DNA of 64,000 nt from Cichorium intybus (lineage: Eukaryota; Streptophyta; Magnoliopsida; Asterales; Asteraceae). Shown one piece after another: positions 35,384 through 46,502 of the stretch. The notes under the pieces were generated by a model. That model was given only the letters and a program-made list of their open reading frames with translations, was not told the DNA's origin and did not search any database. Position 1 is the stretch's first letter; every line of letters starts with the position of its first letter. Made by a program: the position numbers and the translations under genes. The stretch covers positions 88,168,250 to 88,232,249 of the forward strand of contig CM042015.1 of the NCBI GenBank assembly GCA_023525715.1, read 5' to 3'.

Positions 35384-36050
35384 CAGAAGGTCCGATCATG
35401 CTCGAGGAAATCAAAGGTGCAGTATGGGGATGTGGCGCCAACAAGTCCCCCAGACCAGATGGGTTCTTGCTGGAATTCTTTCTGAAGTTTAGGATCACAT
35501 TAAATCAGATCTTTATATAGCGGTTAAGCAATTCGAGCGAACGGGGGTAGTGGACCTGGTTTGCAATGCCTCTTCCTCACTCTGGTTCTAAAGGTGTCAG
35601 ACCCGATCTATCTCAATGATTACCGCCCGATTAGCCTCATTGGTTCCATCTATAAAGTAATATCCAAGATCCTAGCGGAGCGGTTAAAGAAGGTGATCGA
35701 TACAATGATTAGCCCGGAGCAGACTGGTTTTATTAAAGGCCGCTCGATTTTGGATGACCCATTAATTACAAACCAGACAATCTCTTGGTTACAGAAATCC
35801 AAGAAAAAGGCGTTGTTATTTAAAATTGACTTTGAGAAAGCATTTGACCGCGTAAACTGGCTTTACCTTGACAACATTCAAGAACAAATGAATTTTGGGC
35901 ATCGATGGCGGAATTGGATCTGCGGTTGTCTTCGTCGGGCTCAATTTCGGTTTTTCTTAACGGATCCCCAACGGAGCTATTTAAACCGGAGAGGGGAGTA
36001 CGACAGGGGGATCCCCTTTATCCGTTTCTTTGTATAATAGCTGCGGAAGG

Positions 36051-37489
36051 ATTGCATCGTATAATTGAATCGACTAAAGAGGAGAACATCTATAAAGGGA
36101 TACAACTACCTAGGAACGGGCCAGTAATCTCGCACCTGCAATACGCAGATGATGTCATCTTCTTAGGTGAGTGGCCTCTCGTCAATTCTAGAAATCTCAT
36201 TCGAATCCTCTGCTGTTTTGAACGTGCCTCGGGTCTCAAGGTTAATTTGGAAAAAAGCAAGCTAATTGGCGTCTCTTGTTCTCCTGTTGAAGTGGATTTT
36301 GTAGCAAGAAGAATTAACTATCAACCGGGTTCGTTTCCTCTCACTTATCTTGGGATGCTAATTGGGGTCCCGATGGGTCGAGTGGATCACTGGGCCCTGA
36401 TTATTGACAAGTTCCGGGCTAAGCTTTCGCGTTGTAAGGCATCAATCCTATCATTTGGAGGTCGTTTAACACTGTGCAAATCAGTCCTTGGTGCGTTTGG
36501 CTCCTATTGTTTCCCGTAATATAGAGCCCCTGAAACGGCGTTACCTGAATTAGAAAGAATCTGCATGAAGTTCTTTTGGGGGTAAGATTGCGTGGATTGG
36601 TTGGCAAAAACTTTTATCCTCAAAAGAGAAGGGTAGATTGGGAATCGGTAGTTTGAGGGCTCAAAATATGGCATTGTTGGGCAAATGGTGGTGGAAATTC
36701 CTTGAACCAAATCCGGGTCTTTGGAAAGATGTAATCAAAGCAATTCATCAACCTCACGGGACATTATTTGGGCCGATGAAAGCTAATTCGGGATGTTGGG
36801 GTGCAATTGTAAACCTTAAAAGGCATTTTGATAAAACTTAATGCAAATATTGTTAAACTATTTTAGGTAAATAAAAGTCCAGATGGGGGCTCACGGCCTG
36901 TGTGGGTTCTTGACAGAAACCAGGGGTTCTCGGTGGGTTCTCTTGCTTGGTTTGTTGATAAGATCAAACTTCCAACCGGAGACGTTTGTTGGGAATGGAA
37001 AAGGCTTGTCCCGAGGAAGGTGAACATTTTAGCTTGGCGAGCGATTTATGCAAGGTTACCAACTCTAATGAACCTTAAGCGAATTAGCATGGATGTTGGA
37101 ATCGAATGTAAGGTGTGCAATCAAGGACCTGAAAACGAAGACCACGTTTTTGTGCATTGTGAGTTAGCGAAACAAGTGTTGAGGAGGTGCAGAAATGGTG
37201 GTACTGCCTTAGCGAGATACCTTCCTCGTGTTCGGACCTCCTTAATTGGAAAAATGCCTTTGTGGGTCCTTCCCGGCTAGCTGAAGCTAATGAGGCAATC
37301 TGCCTTACTTTCGTGTGGGTGATGTGGTCATTCTGTAACAGAGGCGTATTTAAAAAAGAACTCAAATCTCAATTTGAACTGGCAGCAGAAATTCAGTCTC
37401 TTTCTTATTTGTGGATCAATGCTAGAAAAAAGAATGGTACTAAACTAGTTTGGGCGAGATGGGTAGAAATCCGGTGTCTGAAATATTGA
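36051..37489 (+). pseudogene. LINE RT tail and zf-RVT, unit 1
   Basis: The most diverged of the four units and continuous with the upstream RT domain. It carries the YADD motif, then the palm/thumb region (FPLTYLGMLIGVPM), TAA near 36519, a frameshifted segment with MALLGKWWWKFL, then the zf-RVT frame (36900-37280) and a C-terminal frame ending at 37489. The coding breaks are shared by the other three units. Confidence 0.9.
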
Positions 37490-37546
37490 ATTGTATGTCT
37501 TGAAATTGTTATAACTGGACTGTTTTTGTGGGGGTAAGCTCCTTCA

Positions 37547-38985
37547 ATTGCATCGTACAATTGAATCGACTAAAGAGGAGAACATCTATAAAGGGATACA
37601 ACTACCTAGGAACGGGCCAGTAATCTCGCACCTGCAATACGCAGATGATGTCATCTTCTTAGGTGAGTGGCCTCTCGTCAATTCTAGAAATCTCATTCGA
37701 ATCCTCTGCTGTTTTGAACGTGCCTCGGGTCTCAAGGTTAATTTGGGAAAAAGCAAGCTAATTGGCGTCTCTTGTTCTCCTGTTGAAGTGGATTTTGTAG
37801 CAAGAAGAATTAACTATCAACCGGGTTCGTTTCCTCTCACTTATCTTGGGATGCTAATTGGGGTCCCGATGGGTCGAGTGGATCACTGGGCCCTGATTAT
37901 TGACAAGTTCCGGGCTAAGCTTTCGCGTTGTAAGGCATCAATCCTATCATTTGGAGGTCGTTTAACACTGTGCAAATCAGTCCTTGGTGCGTTTGGCTCC
38001 TATTTTTTCCCGTAATATAGAGCCCCTGAAACGGCGTTACATGAATTAGAAAGAATCTGCATGAAGTTCTTTTGGGGGTAAGATTGCGTGGATTGGTTGG
38101 CAAAAACTTTTATCCTCAAAAGAGAAGGGTAGATTGGGAATCGGTAGTTTGAGGGCTCAAAATATGGCATTGTTGGGCAAATGGTGGTGGAAATTCCTTG
38201 AACCAAATCCGGGTCTTTGGAAAGATGTAATCAAAGCAATTCATCAACCTCACGGGACATTATTTGGGCCGATGAAAGCTAATTCGGGATGTTGGGGTGC
38301 AATTGTAAACCTTAAAAGGCATTTTGATAAAACTTAATGCAAATCTTGTTGAACTATTTTAGGTAAATAAAAGTCCAGATGGGGGCTCACGGCCTGTGTG
38401 GGTTCTTGACAGAAACCAGGGGTTCTCGGTGGGTTCTCTTGCTTGGTTTGTTGATAAGATCAAACTTCCAACCGGAGACGTTTGTTGGGAATGGAAAAGG
38501 CTTGTCCCGAGGAAGGTGAACATTTTAGCTTGGCGAGCGATTTATGCAAGGTTACCAACTCTAATGAACCTTAAGCGAATTAGCATGGATGTTGGAATCG
38601 AATGTAAGGTGTGCAATCAAGGACCTGAAAACGAAGACCACGTTTTTGTGCATTGTGAGTTAGCGAAACAAGTGTTGAGGAGGTGCAGAAATGGTGGTAC
38701 TGCCTTAGCGAGATACCTTCCTCGTGTTCGGACCTCCTTAATTGGAAAAATGCCTTTGTGGGTCCTTCCCGGCTAGCTGAAGCTAATGAGGCAATCTGCC
38801 TTACTTTCGTGTGGGTGATGTGGTCATTCTGTAACAGAGGCGTATTCAAAAAAGAACTCAAATCTCAATTTGAACTGGCAGCAGAAATTCAGTCTCTTTC
38901 TTATTTGTGGATCAATGCTAGAAAAAAGAATGGTACTAAACTAGTTTGGGCGAGATGGGTAGAAATCCGGTGTCTGAAATATTGA
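37547..38985 (+). pseudogene. LINE RT tail and zf-RVT, unit 2
   Basis: A near-identical copy of unit 1 with the same breaks. A private change (TTACATGAATTA near 38039) distinguishes it from units 3 and 4. Confidence 0.9.
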
Positions 38986-39042
38986 ATTGTATGTCTTGAA
39001 ATTGTTATAACTGGACTGTTTTTGTGGGGGTAAGCTCCTTCA

Positions 39043-40481
39043 ATTGCATCGTACAATTGAATCGACTAAAGAGGAGAACATCTATAAAGGGAGACAACTA
39101 CCTAGGAACGGGCCAGTAATCTCGCACCTGCAATACGCAGATGATGTCATCTTCTTAGGTGAGTGGCCTCTCGTCAATTCTAGAAATCTCATTCGAATCC
39201 TCTGCTGTTTTGAACGTGCCTCGGGTCTCAAGGTTAATTTGGGAAAAAGCAAGCTAATTGGCGTCTCTTGTTCTCCTGTTGAAGTGGATTTTGTAGCAAG
39301 AAGAATTAACTATCAACCTGGTTCGTTTCCTCTCACTTATCTTGGGATGCTAATTGGGGTCCCGATGGGTCGAGTGGATCACTGGGCCCTGATTATTGAC
39401 AAGTTCCGGGCTAAGCTTTCGCGTTGTAAGGCATCAATCCTATCATTTGGAGGTCGTTTAACACTGTGCAAATCAGTCCTTGGTGCGTTTGGCTCCTATT
39501 TTTTCCCGTAATATAGATCCCCTGAAACGGCGTTACCTGAATTAGAAAGAATCTGCATGAAGTTCTTTTGGGGGTAAGATTGCGTGGATTGGTTGGCAAA
39601 AACTTTTATCCTCAAAAGAGAAGGGTAGATTGGGAATCGGTAGTTTGAGGGCTCAAAATATGGCATTGTTGGGCAAATGGTGGTGGAAATTCCTTGAACC
39701 AAATCCGGGTCTTTGGAAAGATGTAATCAAAGCAATTCATCAACCTCACGGGACATTATTTGGGCCGATGAAAGCTAATTCGGGATGTTGGGGTGCAATT
39801 GTAAACCTTAAAAGGCATTTTGATAAAACTTAATGCAAATCTTGTTGAACTATTTTAGGTAAATAAAAGTCCAGATGGGGGCTCACGGCCTGTGTGGGTT
39901 CTTGACAGAAACCAGGGGTTCTCGGTGGGTTCTCTTGCTTGGTTTGTTGATAAGATCAAACTTCCAACCGGAGACGTTTGTTGGGAATGGAAAAGGCTTG
40001 TCCCGAGGAAGGTGAACATTTTAGCTTGGAGAGCGATTTATGCAAGGTTACCAACTCTAATGAACCTTAAGCGAATTAGCATGGATGTTGGAATCGAATG
40101 TAAGGTGTGCAATCAAGGACCTGAAAACGAAGACCACGTTTTTGTGCATTGTGAGTTAGCGAAACAAGTGTTGAGGAGGTGCAGAAATGGTGGTACTGCC
40201 TTAGCGAGATACCTTCCTCGTGTTCGGACCTCCTTAATTGGAAAAATGCCTTTGTGGGTCCTTCCCGGCTAGCTGAAGCTAATGAGGCAATCTGCCTTAC
40301 TTTCGTGTGGGTGATGTGGTCATTCTGTAACAGAGGCGTATTCAAAAAAGAACTCAAATCTCAATTTGAACTGGCAGCAGAAATTCAGTCTCTTTCTTAT
40401 TTGTGGATCAATGCTAGAAAAAAGAATGGTACTAAACTAGTTTGGGCGAGATGGGTAGAAATCCGGTGTCTGAAATATTGA
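39043..40481 (+). pseudogene. LINE RT tail and zf-RVT, unit 3
   Basis: A near-identical copy with private substitutions (GGGAGACAAC, CAACCTGGTTC, ATAGATCCCC, TTGGAGAGCG). Same breaks as the other units. Confidence 0.9.
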
Positions 40482-40538
40482 ATTGTATGTCTTGAAATTG
40501 TTATAACTGGACTGTTTTTGTGGGGGTAAGCTCCTTCA

Positions 40539-41977
40539 ATTGCATCGTACAATTGAATCGACTAAAGAGGAGAACATCTATAAAGGGATACAACTACCTA
40601 GGAACGGGCCAGTAATCTCGCACCTGCAATACGCAGATGATGTCATCTTCTTAGGTGAGTGGCCTCTCGTCAATTCTAGAAATCTCATTCGAATCCTCTG
40701 CTGTTTTGAACGTGCCTCGGGTCTCAAGGTTAATTTGGGAAAAAGCAAGCTAATTGGCGTCTCTTGTTCTCCTGTTGAAGTGGATTTTGTAGCAAGAAGA
40801 ATTAACTATCAACCGGGTTCGTTTCCTCTCACTTATCTTGGGATGCTAATTGGGGTCCCGATGGGTCGAGTGGATCACTGGGCCCTGATTATTGACAAGT
40901 TCCGGGCTAAGCTTTCGCGTTGTAAGGCATCAATCCTATCATTTGGAGGTCGTTTAACACTGTGCAAATCAGTCCTTGGTGCGTTTGGCTCCTATTTTTT
41001 CCCGTAATATAGAGCCCCTGAAACGGCGTTACCTGAATTAGAAAGAATCTGCATGAAGTTCTTTTGGGGGTAAGATTGCGTGGATTGGTTGGCAAAAACT
41101 TTTATCCTCAAAAGAGAAGGGTAGATTGGGAATCGGTAGTTTGAGGGCTCAAAATATGGCATTGTTGGGCAAATGGTGGTGGAAATTCCTTGAACCAAAT
41201 CCGGGTCTTTGGAAAGATGTAATCAAAGCAATTCATCAACCTCACGGGACATTATTTGGGCCGATGAAAGCTAATTCGGGATGTTGGGGTGCAATTGTAA
41301 ACCTTAAAAGGCATTTTGATAAAACTTAATGCAAATCTTGTTGAACTATTTTAGGTAAATAAAAGTCCAGATGGGGGCTCACGGCCTGTGTGGGTTCTTG
41401 ACAGAAACCAGGGGTTCTCGGTGGGTTCTCTTGCTTGGTTTGTTGATAAGATCAAACTTCCAACCGGAGACGTTTGTTGGGAATGGAAAAGGCTTGTCCC
41501 GAGGAAGGTGAACATTTTAGCTTGGCGAGCGATTTATGCAAGGTTACCAACTCTAATGAACCTTAAGCGAATTAGCATGGATGTTGGAATCGAATGTAAG
41601 GTGTGCAATCAAGGACCTGAAAACGAAGACCACGTTTTTGTGCATTGTGAGTTAGCGAAACAAGTGTTGAGGAGGTGCAGAAATGGTGGTACTGCCTTAG
41701 CGAGATACCTTCCTCGTGTTCGGACCTCCTTAATTGGAAAAATGCCTTTGTGGGTCCTTCCCGGCTAGCTGAAGCTAATGAGGCAATCTGCCTTACTTTC
41801 GTGTGGGTGATGTGGTCATTCTGTAACAGAGGCGTATTCAAAAAAGAACTCAAATCTCAATTTGAACTGGCAGCAGAAATTCAGTCTCTTTCTTATTTGT
41901 GGATCAATGCTAGAAAAAAGAATGGTACTAAACTAGTTTGGGCGAGATGGGTAGAAATCCGGTGTCTGAAATATTGA
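40539..41977 (+). pseudogene. LINE RT tail and zf-RVT, unit 4
   Basis: The last copy. It has the same breaks and continues into the authentic LINE 3' UTR and poly(A) after a poly(C) tract (42027-42044). Confidence 0.9.
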
Positions 41978-42090
41978 ATTGTATGTCTTGAAATTGTTAT
42001 AACTGTTTTTGTGGGGGTAAGCTCCTCCCCCCCCCCCCCCCCCCTCCCTGTTTTAATAATAATCATTTGGTGCCCTTCAAAAAAAAAAAA

Positions 42091-42775
42091 GCAATCATGA
42101 AATTGTTGACTCATCGTATGCATATTTACTCTTTAAAGATACCAAAGGTTTACAAAGCATGTTACCTTCTTAAGGGAATAACAAAATTTATCATCCGTAA
42201 TTGAAACTTGGTCAAAGTAGTTACAAATTATGCAATTTCTTCTTTTTTTTTTTAAACACTAATAATATAACATAGTACGTCTTATAAAGATTTGTTATAT
42301 TATAGATTATACGGATGTTATATGAATTGTTAAAATAATAAATATATATATTTGTTGATAATCATCCTATTACAAGATATTTTCAAATATCATTTGAGAT
42401 TATTGTTATGAAACTTTTGAGTAGGACGTATCGTCATTTAGCCAAAAAAATTGCCAGAAGAATATATAGAATTGAAAATGACTTATTTGGCCACAAGACA
42501 CATGATACGTGACCACACCCCACATTGTGGTGGCTTGGACCACTTTCAATTAATATTGTGCATGATTTTCTTAGCAACTACTTTTAACCACGGAATCATA
42601 TGATAACATCAACCATAAGCTTAAATTAATACTTTTAGATGGTTGTAAAACTACATAATTGACATAATCCCAATCTCCTAACATAAAGTCAAAATTAAAT
42701 AATTCCAAATTTGCAGTGTCATTTGCAACGGACAGTTCTAATTTTCTAAAACATAAGTCTTAAGAGATAATATTT
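42091..42775. other. AT-rich spacer, no gene seen
   Basis: No supported feature. Confidence 0.5.
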
Positions 42776-43448
42776 GTTAAACGATGGTTTTTTTTTTTTT
42801 TTTTTTTTTTTTTTTGATAACCGAGGACCCCACCCGAACCATCCTTTGGATGACCCTGATGAAGCAACCTCGGGGCCCACGCACACCTGGCAGCATGGTG
42901 GTCCGGGTCAATCACCTACGGAGGTAGAGAGGTGGCCAGTGGCCATCCCCTGATTGAAACCTAACACTCCCTATGAGGAAAGGGAGAGAGTGAGATTAGA
43001 ACTTGGAACCTGTTTATGGGGGAAGAGAAAGAGTCAAAAGCCTTATCCACTAGGCCATAGAGGTGCACAAAAGCCGGTTAAAAACCGGTTTCGGTTATTT
43101 AAAAACCGGTTTTTTTAAAACCGGTTTTTTTAAAAACCGGTTTCGGTTATAACCGGTCCGGTTTTGACCGGTTTTTTTTAAACGAGATTGAGTTTCAAAC
43201 CGGTTTTTTTCGATTTTTAAACCGGTTCGGTTCGGTTAACCGGAAGAAAAACCGGTTTTTTTCGGTTTTTAAACCGGTTCGGTTTCAGATAAAAAACCGG
43301 CTAAAAAACCGGTTCGGTTAAAAAACCGGTTCGGTTATTAAAAAACCGGTTATTAAAAAAACCGGTTCGGTTATTATTTTCGGTTATTTAAAAAACCGGT
43401 TTTTTTGTGCACCTCTACTAGGCCATCAGGGTGATGGTTAAACGATGG
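42776..43448 (-). mobile_element. tRNA-derived SINE with flanking target duplication
   Basis: The 12-bp duplication GTTAAACGATGG at 42776-42787 and 43437-43448 brackets the element. On the minus strand it starts CATCACCCTGATGGCCTAG, has an A box (TGGCCTAGTGG) and a B-box-like GGTTCCAAGTTC at the expected spacing, and ends in a 28-nt poly(A) (poly T at 42788-42815). Without the nested insertion the SINE is about 281 bp. A 360-bp hAT-like element has split the A box. Confidence 0.9.
43058..43417. mobile_element. hAT-like mini-element of AACCGGTT motifs, nested in the SINE
   Basis: Ends TAGAGGTGCACAAAA and TTTTTGTGCACCTCTA form a perfect inverted repeat. An 8-bp target duplication, CTAGGCCA, flanks it (43050-43057 and 43418-43425). 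The interior is almost pure AAACCGGTT/TTCGGTTA iterations with many AACCGGTT palindromes. There is no coding sequence. Confidence 0.92.
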
Positions 43449-44580
43449 TTTATTATATCATATGTATTAGTTACGTTTGCAAATGAAATATGTAAGCACA
43501 CAAAACAAGAAACATAAGGTACGATTTCGTCGGTATTTATGATATCAAGTCATCTTGTATATGCTCGTTAAGACGGCGTTTTTATTTCTTGGACAACGAC
43601 AATGATGATATTAGAATATTTAACTACTACGTATGTTTGACAATAGAATATATAATATTCTATCAACATGGTTAACAATAGGGTTTTTTCTAATAGAAAC
43701 TAAAAATAAACCGAAATAAGTGGCGTAATACGTTTTTTGTGTAGCATATGATAGGACATAGAGGATCATACCGTGTTTAGCATTTGATATTGTGTAAATT
43801 AGACAAAAAGTACAAGTTCTATATCTATCGTCTACATAAAGAATGCTTGTTTCGTGTCGTCTAATCCAATCTAATTATTCACATCTCATTTGATTATTCC
43901 GTTAACAAATGCAACCTTAGGGCTTTGTGACATGAACGAAAAGAACGAGTTAAATGTTTTGTTGTCATTTTAATGGATGTTTTGATCCATGTCTAAGCTT
44001 TAGATACATATGTCGATCTAAATCTATCATACTTATATATAATTATCAACAAATGATTATGGAAAAAGACACCAGAATGAATCATTCATTTTTATCTAAC
44101 CAATCAAACTCAACGATGGTCCATTCTTGAGGGACTACAAAAACTAACAATGACCATAGATTTTAGATGGTGGGTATCCGGCATTAGGTAAAGTTTAGGT
44201 AAAATAGACCATACGATTATCTAAATTTCTTTGATCTTTAAACTTATAGATCGTATAAAAACCTTTATTAATCACACAGTCTAATTCTTTGTTTATTGCT
44301 AACACGTTGGAAGATATTGAAATCTGTTTCAGCTATATAGTGGAGATATTTTGTATGAACCATGTAGACTGCTTGAGATCAAATGGATCGGATATCACCT
44401 CTACAAAGTTTTTTATTTGTATTTTTTTTTTGGAAAACAATTTCTTTTTTATTTAAGATAAAGTTACAGAAGATTTTATTTTTCAATGAATATAAAAACC
44501 CCTTGATGCTAAATATATAGATCTATGGTCTATATATAGATATGTTATCTCTTTGCATACAGCATGCATGTACATGAATA
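43449..44580. other. AT-rich spacer, no gene seen
   Basis: No supported gene, RNA or repeat boundary. Confidence 0.5.
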
Positions 44581-44599
44581 CATATTACACAAATTTGAA

Positions 44600-44820
44600 T
44601 GTTGTGCATCGATCGATCCTGTTTGAATGTGGTTCTCTTCGCTTCCTTTTGGGCTGCTTTTGGAATTTCAGAAACTCAGTGGTGTTTGAGCAGCAACAAA
44701 ATGATACAAGAATAGTTTCACAATCGTTGTTTTGGTTTGTGCATAAAAAGTCGAAACTGAAAGTCAATGGAGTTTCTTGGTTAACAAAACTCAATATTGA
44801 CTATTAATTATTTATAATTG
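44600..44820 (+). pseudogene. LINE 3'-end remnant (C-terminal coding scrap)
   Basis: The frame contains CFWNFRNSVVFEQQQN and SQSLFWFVHKKSKLKVNGVSWL, followed by a stop. Plant L1 ORF2 proteins often end with this pattern (W-x-FRN-x-x-VF ... S-F-x-W-hydrophobic ... N-W-x-x-W). Only about 70 residues remain. Confidence 0.5.
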
Positions 44821-45502
44821 TTTTGTTCATTTCCTAGCTCCTTACCATAGTTGATAAAGTCCAGTTATTCCAAACAAAAAAACCCATATTAGTATACTAC
44901 ACAATATTTTAGTTTGCAACTTTGCATGTTGCTATTGATAGACACGGTATGTGATGTCGTCACATGGTATATAGTATCTACGATGTACAAGTACAAAGAT
45001 ATCTTTGTACTTTTGGTATGTAATATTATCATGCAACGTCGACATCCATGAGTATACTCCATTAAAAATTACTCATTCCATCGAACAAGTAATACCTAAT
45101 GTGTAATTTGACGCATAGTTTAATCAATATACTTAATATAAGTCTTTAATGAGAGTGACAATTCAAGTATTCAACCAATTTACTTATCGACAAGTTAATT
45201 TGTATTACTGTTAATTTTCACGGGATTAATTAGTTAAATTGAATAAAAGATCAAGCTATAAAATAAATAATCCCAAAACTAAGAAATTTCTAGAGTAATC
45301 TTACCAAAAGAACAGTCCACTTTTTGTAGAAACCTAATAATAGACAACGTTATATTTTTTAGATAAACGAGTATTTCTATATATATTTGAATTATTAATT
45401 ACAACAAAATAATAAAATAAACTGTTGATGCATAGTAATTTATAAATACTTCAGTGCCCGCGTGAGTTTGTGTCTTTGTAAAGTTGCACAAAATATCGGT
45501 AT
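44821..45502. other. AT-rich spacer, no gene seen
   Basis: No supported feature. Confidence 0.5.
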
Positions 45503-45511
45503 TATAATTTA

Positions 45512-45775
45512 GGGTTAATGACTTGAGAGGGTAATTTATTTTTCAAAATGTTCACATTTAGGTAACAATATATTTTTTGTTCATAATTACCCATTTAACT
45601 TGTTATATCTGTACAAAAAAAAGGTAATATGACCGGCTGGTGCGGGTTTTCCGGGTCATATTATCCTTTTTTGAACATATATAACAAGTTAAATGGGTAA
45701 TTGTGAATAAAAAAACATTGTTACCTAAATGTGAACATTTTTAAAAGTAAGTTACATTCTCAAGTCATTAAGCTG
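45512..45775. repeat. Left TIR plus its inverted copy (long hairpin)
   Basis: The two arms of about 125 bp (GTTCACATTTAGGTAACA... and ...GTTACCTAAATGTGAAC) would fold into one hairpin centred near 45645 (GGCTGGTGCGGG). Confidence 0.85.
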
Positions 45776-45956
45776 GTTTATAAAAAGCGTGACTTTCTAT
45801 CAAGTTGTTCTTTCTGCATTAAGTAAAAAAGAAATACTTAAATATATACACAAGTCACAAAGAAACAACACCTTACTTTCTTTATCAATGACTTTTCAAG
45901 AGGGTTTTGGGAAATCATTTTTGTGTTAACTTTTTGAATTTTTTTTGTATAAACAG

Positions 45957-46190
45957 GGTGAAACCCTAAGAAACCTAGGTATACTCATAATTTGCATCTT
46001 TATTTAATTGCATCCAGAATATATGGTGATTCATTTGATGAAAATACAACTAGGTTGTGTGTTACGCGTGTTGTCTATTATGACCCTGAAACAGGAAAAG
46101 AAGATCTTTCAAAGAATTACGTGTGTAGTAACTTTCTTTGTGATTCAAAACCTGGAGACAAAGTTAAAATGGAGACAAAGTTAAAATAAC
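45957..46190 (+). pseudogene. Root-type ferredoxin-NADP+ reductase exon fragment
   Basis: FNR passes electrons between NADPH and ferredoxin in plastids; the root isoform runs toward reduced ferredoxin for nitrite and sulfite assimilation (family knowledge). An intron acceptor (TATAAACAG) precedes 45957. The frame contains LYLIASRIYGDSFDE, matching the FAD-binding RLYSIAS-x-YGD-x-FDG region, then VVYYDPETGKEDLSKN, CSNFLCDSKPGDKVK. One A is missing near 45965, and a 17-bp tandem duplication (GGAGACAAAGTTAAAAT, twice, 46157-46189) ends the frame. Only about 70 of roughly 310 mature residues are present. It was captured inside the Pack-MULE-like unit, and the intron sequence shows capture from genomic DNA. 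Confidence 0.88.
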
Positions 46191-46302
46191 ATGTACATGT
46201 TTGCTAGTTCCATTCGTCTCAATATTCACAAATAATACATAAAATATTTATAAATAATATTTTAAATCCTTTGAAAAAATCTACCTACGTATAACATCGT
46301 AC

Positions 46303-46449
46303 ATTCGGCTGGTGGGGGTTTTTTCCCGGTCATATAACCCTTTTTTGAACATGTATAATAAGTTAAATGGGTAAATGTGAACAAAAAAAAAACTGTTACA
46401 TAAATGTGAACATTTTGAAAAGTAAGTTACCCTCTCAGGTCATTAACCC
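46303..46449. repeat. Right TIR of the Pack-MULE-like element
   Basis: Reverse-complement of the left TIR with about 85% similarity by eye. It ends CATTAACCC at 46449. Confidence 0.85.
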
Positions 46450-46502
46450 TATAATTTATATGTTAAATTCGGTTTAAAACCCAACCGTCGGTTAGGTGAC
46501 AC

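Larger units (their letters stand above)
36051..42026 (+). repeat. 1,496-bp tandem repeat, four copies
   Basis: Units start at 36051, 37547, 39043 and 40539 with exactly constant spacing, at ATTGCATCGTA(T/C)AATTG, and end in GTGGGGGTAAGCTCC plus TTCA. Each holds the YADD-containing RT tail, zf-RVT domain and C-terminus of the LINE. All share the same stop codons (FP*YRAPE; FFWG*). Units 2-4 share changes that unit 1 lacks (GTACAATTG, GGGAAAAAGC, AATCTTGTTGAAC, GCGTATTC). Unit 3 has private changes (GGGAGACAAC, ATAGATCCCC). Unit 4 lacks 5 bp (GGACT) near 42003 and runs into the original 3' UTR. Confidence 0.97.
35384..42090 (+). mobile_element. L1-type LINE, 5'-truncated, 3' part tandemly quadrupled
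   Basis: A non-LTR retrotransposon. The reverse transcriptase begins in the finger region (EEIKGAVWGCGANKSP) and continues through NDYRPISLIGSIYK, FIKGRSILDD, LFKIDFEKAFDRV and GVRQGDPL (35905-36519) to LQYADDVIFL, the YADD catalytic motif. A zf-RVT domain follows (VNILAWRAIYARLPT, CKVCNQG...DHVFVHC). The right end is a poly(C) tract, ACCTGTTTTAATAATAATC-like 3' UTR and poly(A) (42079-42090). From 36051 the 3' 1.5 kb is repeated four times head to tail. Several frameshifts and stops (for example near 36035, 36519 and 36580) show that it is dead. No 5' UTR, ORF1 or endonuclease is present. Confidence 0.92.
45503..46458. mobile_element. Pack-MULE-like element carrying an FNR exon
   Basis: A perfect 9-bp target duplication, TATAATTTA (45503-45511 and 46450-46458), flanks a 938-bp unit. 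Its ends are long inverted repeats: the left starts GGGTTAATGACTTGAGAGGG, and the right, on the minus strand, starts GGGTTAATGACCTGAGAGGG. They stay similar for about 130-145 bp, to the GACCGG region. Nine-base duplications and TIRs over 100 bp are hallmarks of Mutator-like elements. The left TIR is followed at once by an inverted copy of itself (about 45646-45775), giving three TIR copies. Between 45776 and 46302 is an intron-exon fragment of a ferredoxin-NADP reductase gene. There is no transposase. Confidence 0.85.

Noticed and set aside
36419..41853. Repeated minus-strand frames of 62, 68 and 93 residues in every LINE unit
   Set aside because: They recur only because the unit is repeated. 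They are antisense to RT and zf-RVT and have no family features.
36051..42026. Possibility that the four LINE units are an assembly error
   Set aside because: Each unit has private substitutions and the last has its own 5-bp deletion, which an artefactual copy would not show. Long reads should still confirm copy number.
42788..43063. Functional tRNA gene
   Set aside because: A- and B-box-like motifs are present, but there is no cloverleaf, the poly(A) tail and target duplication mark a SINE, and the A box is interrupted.
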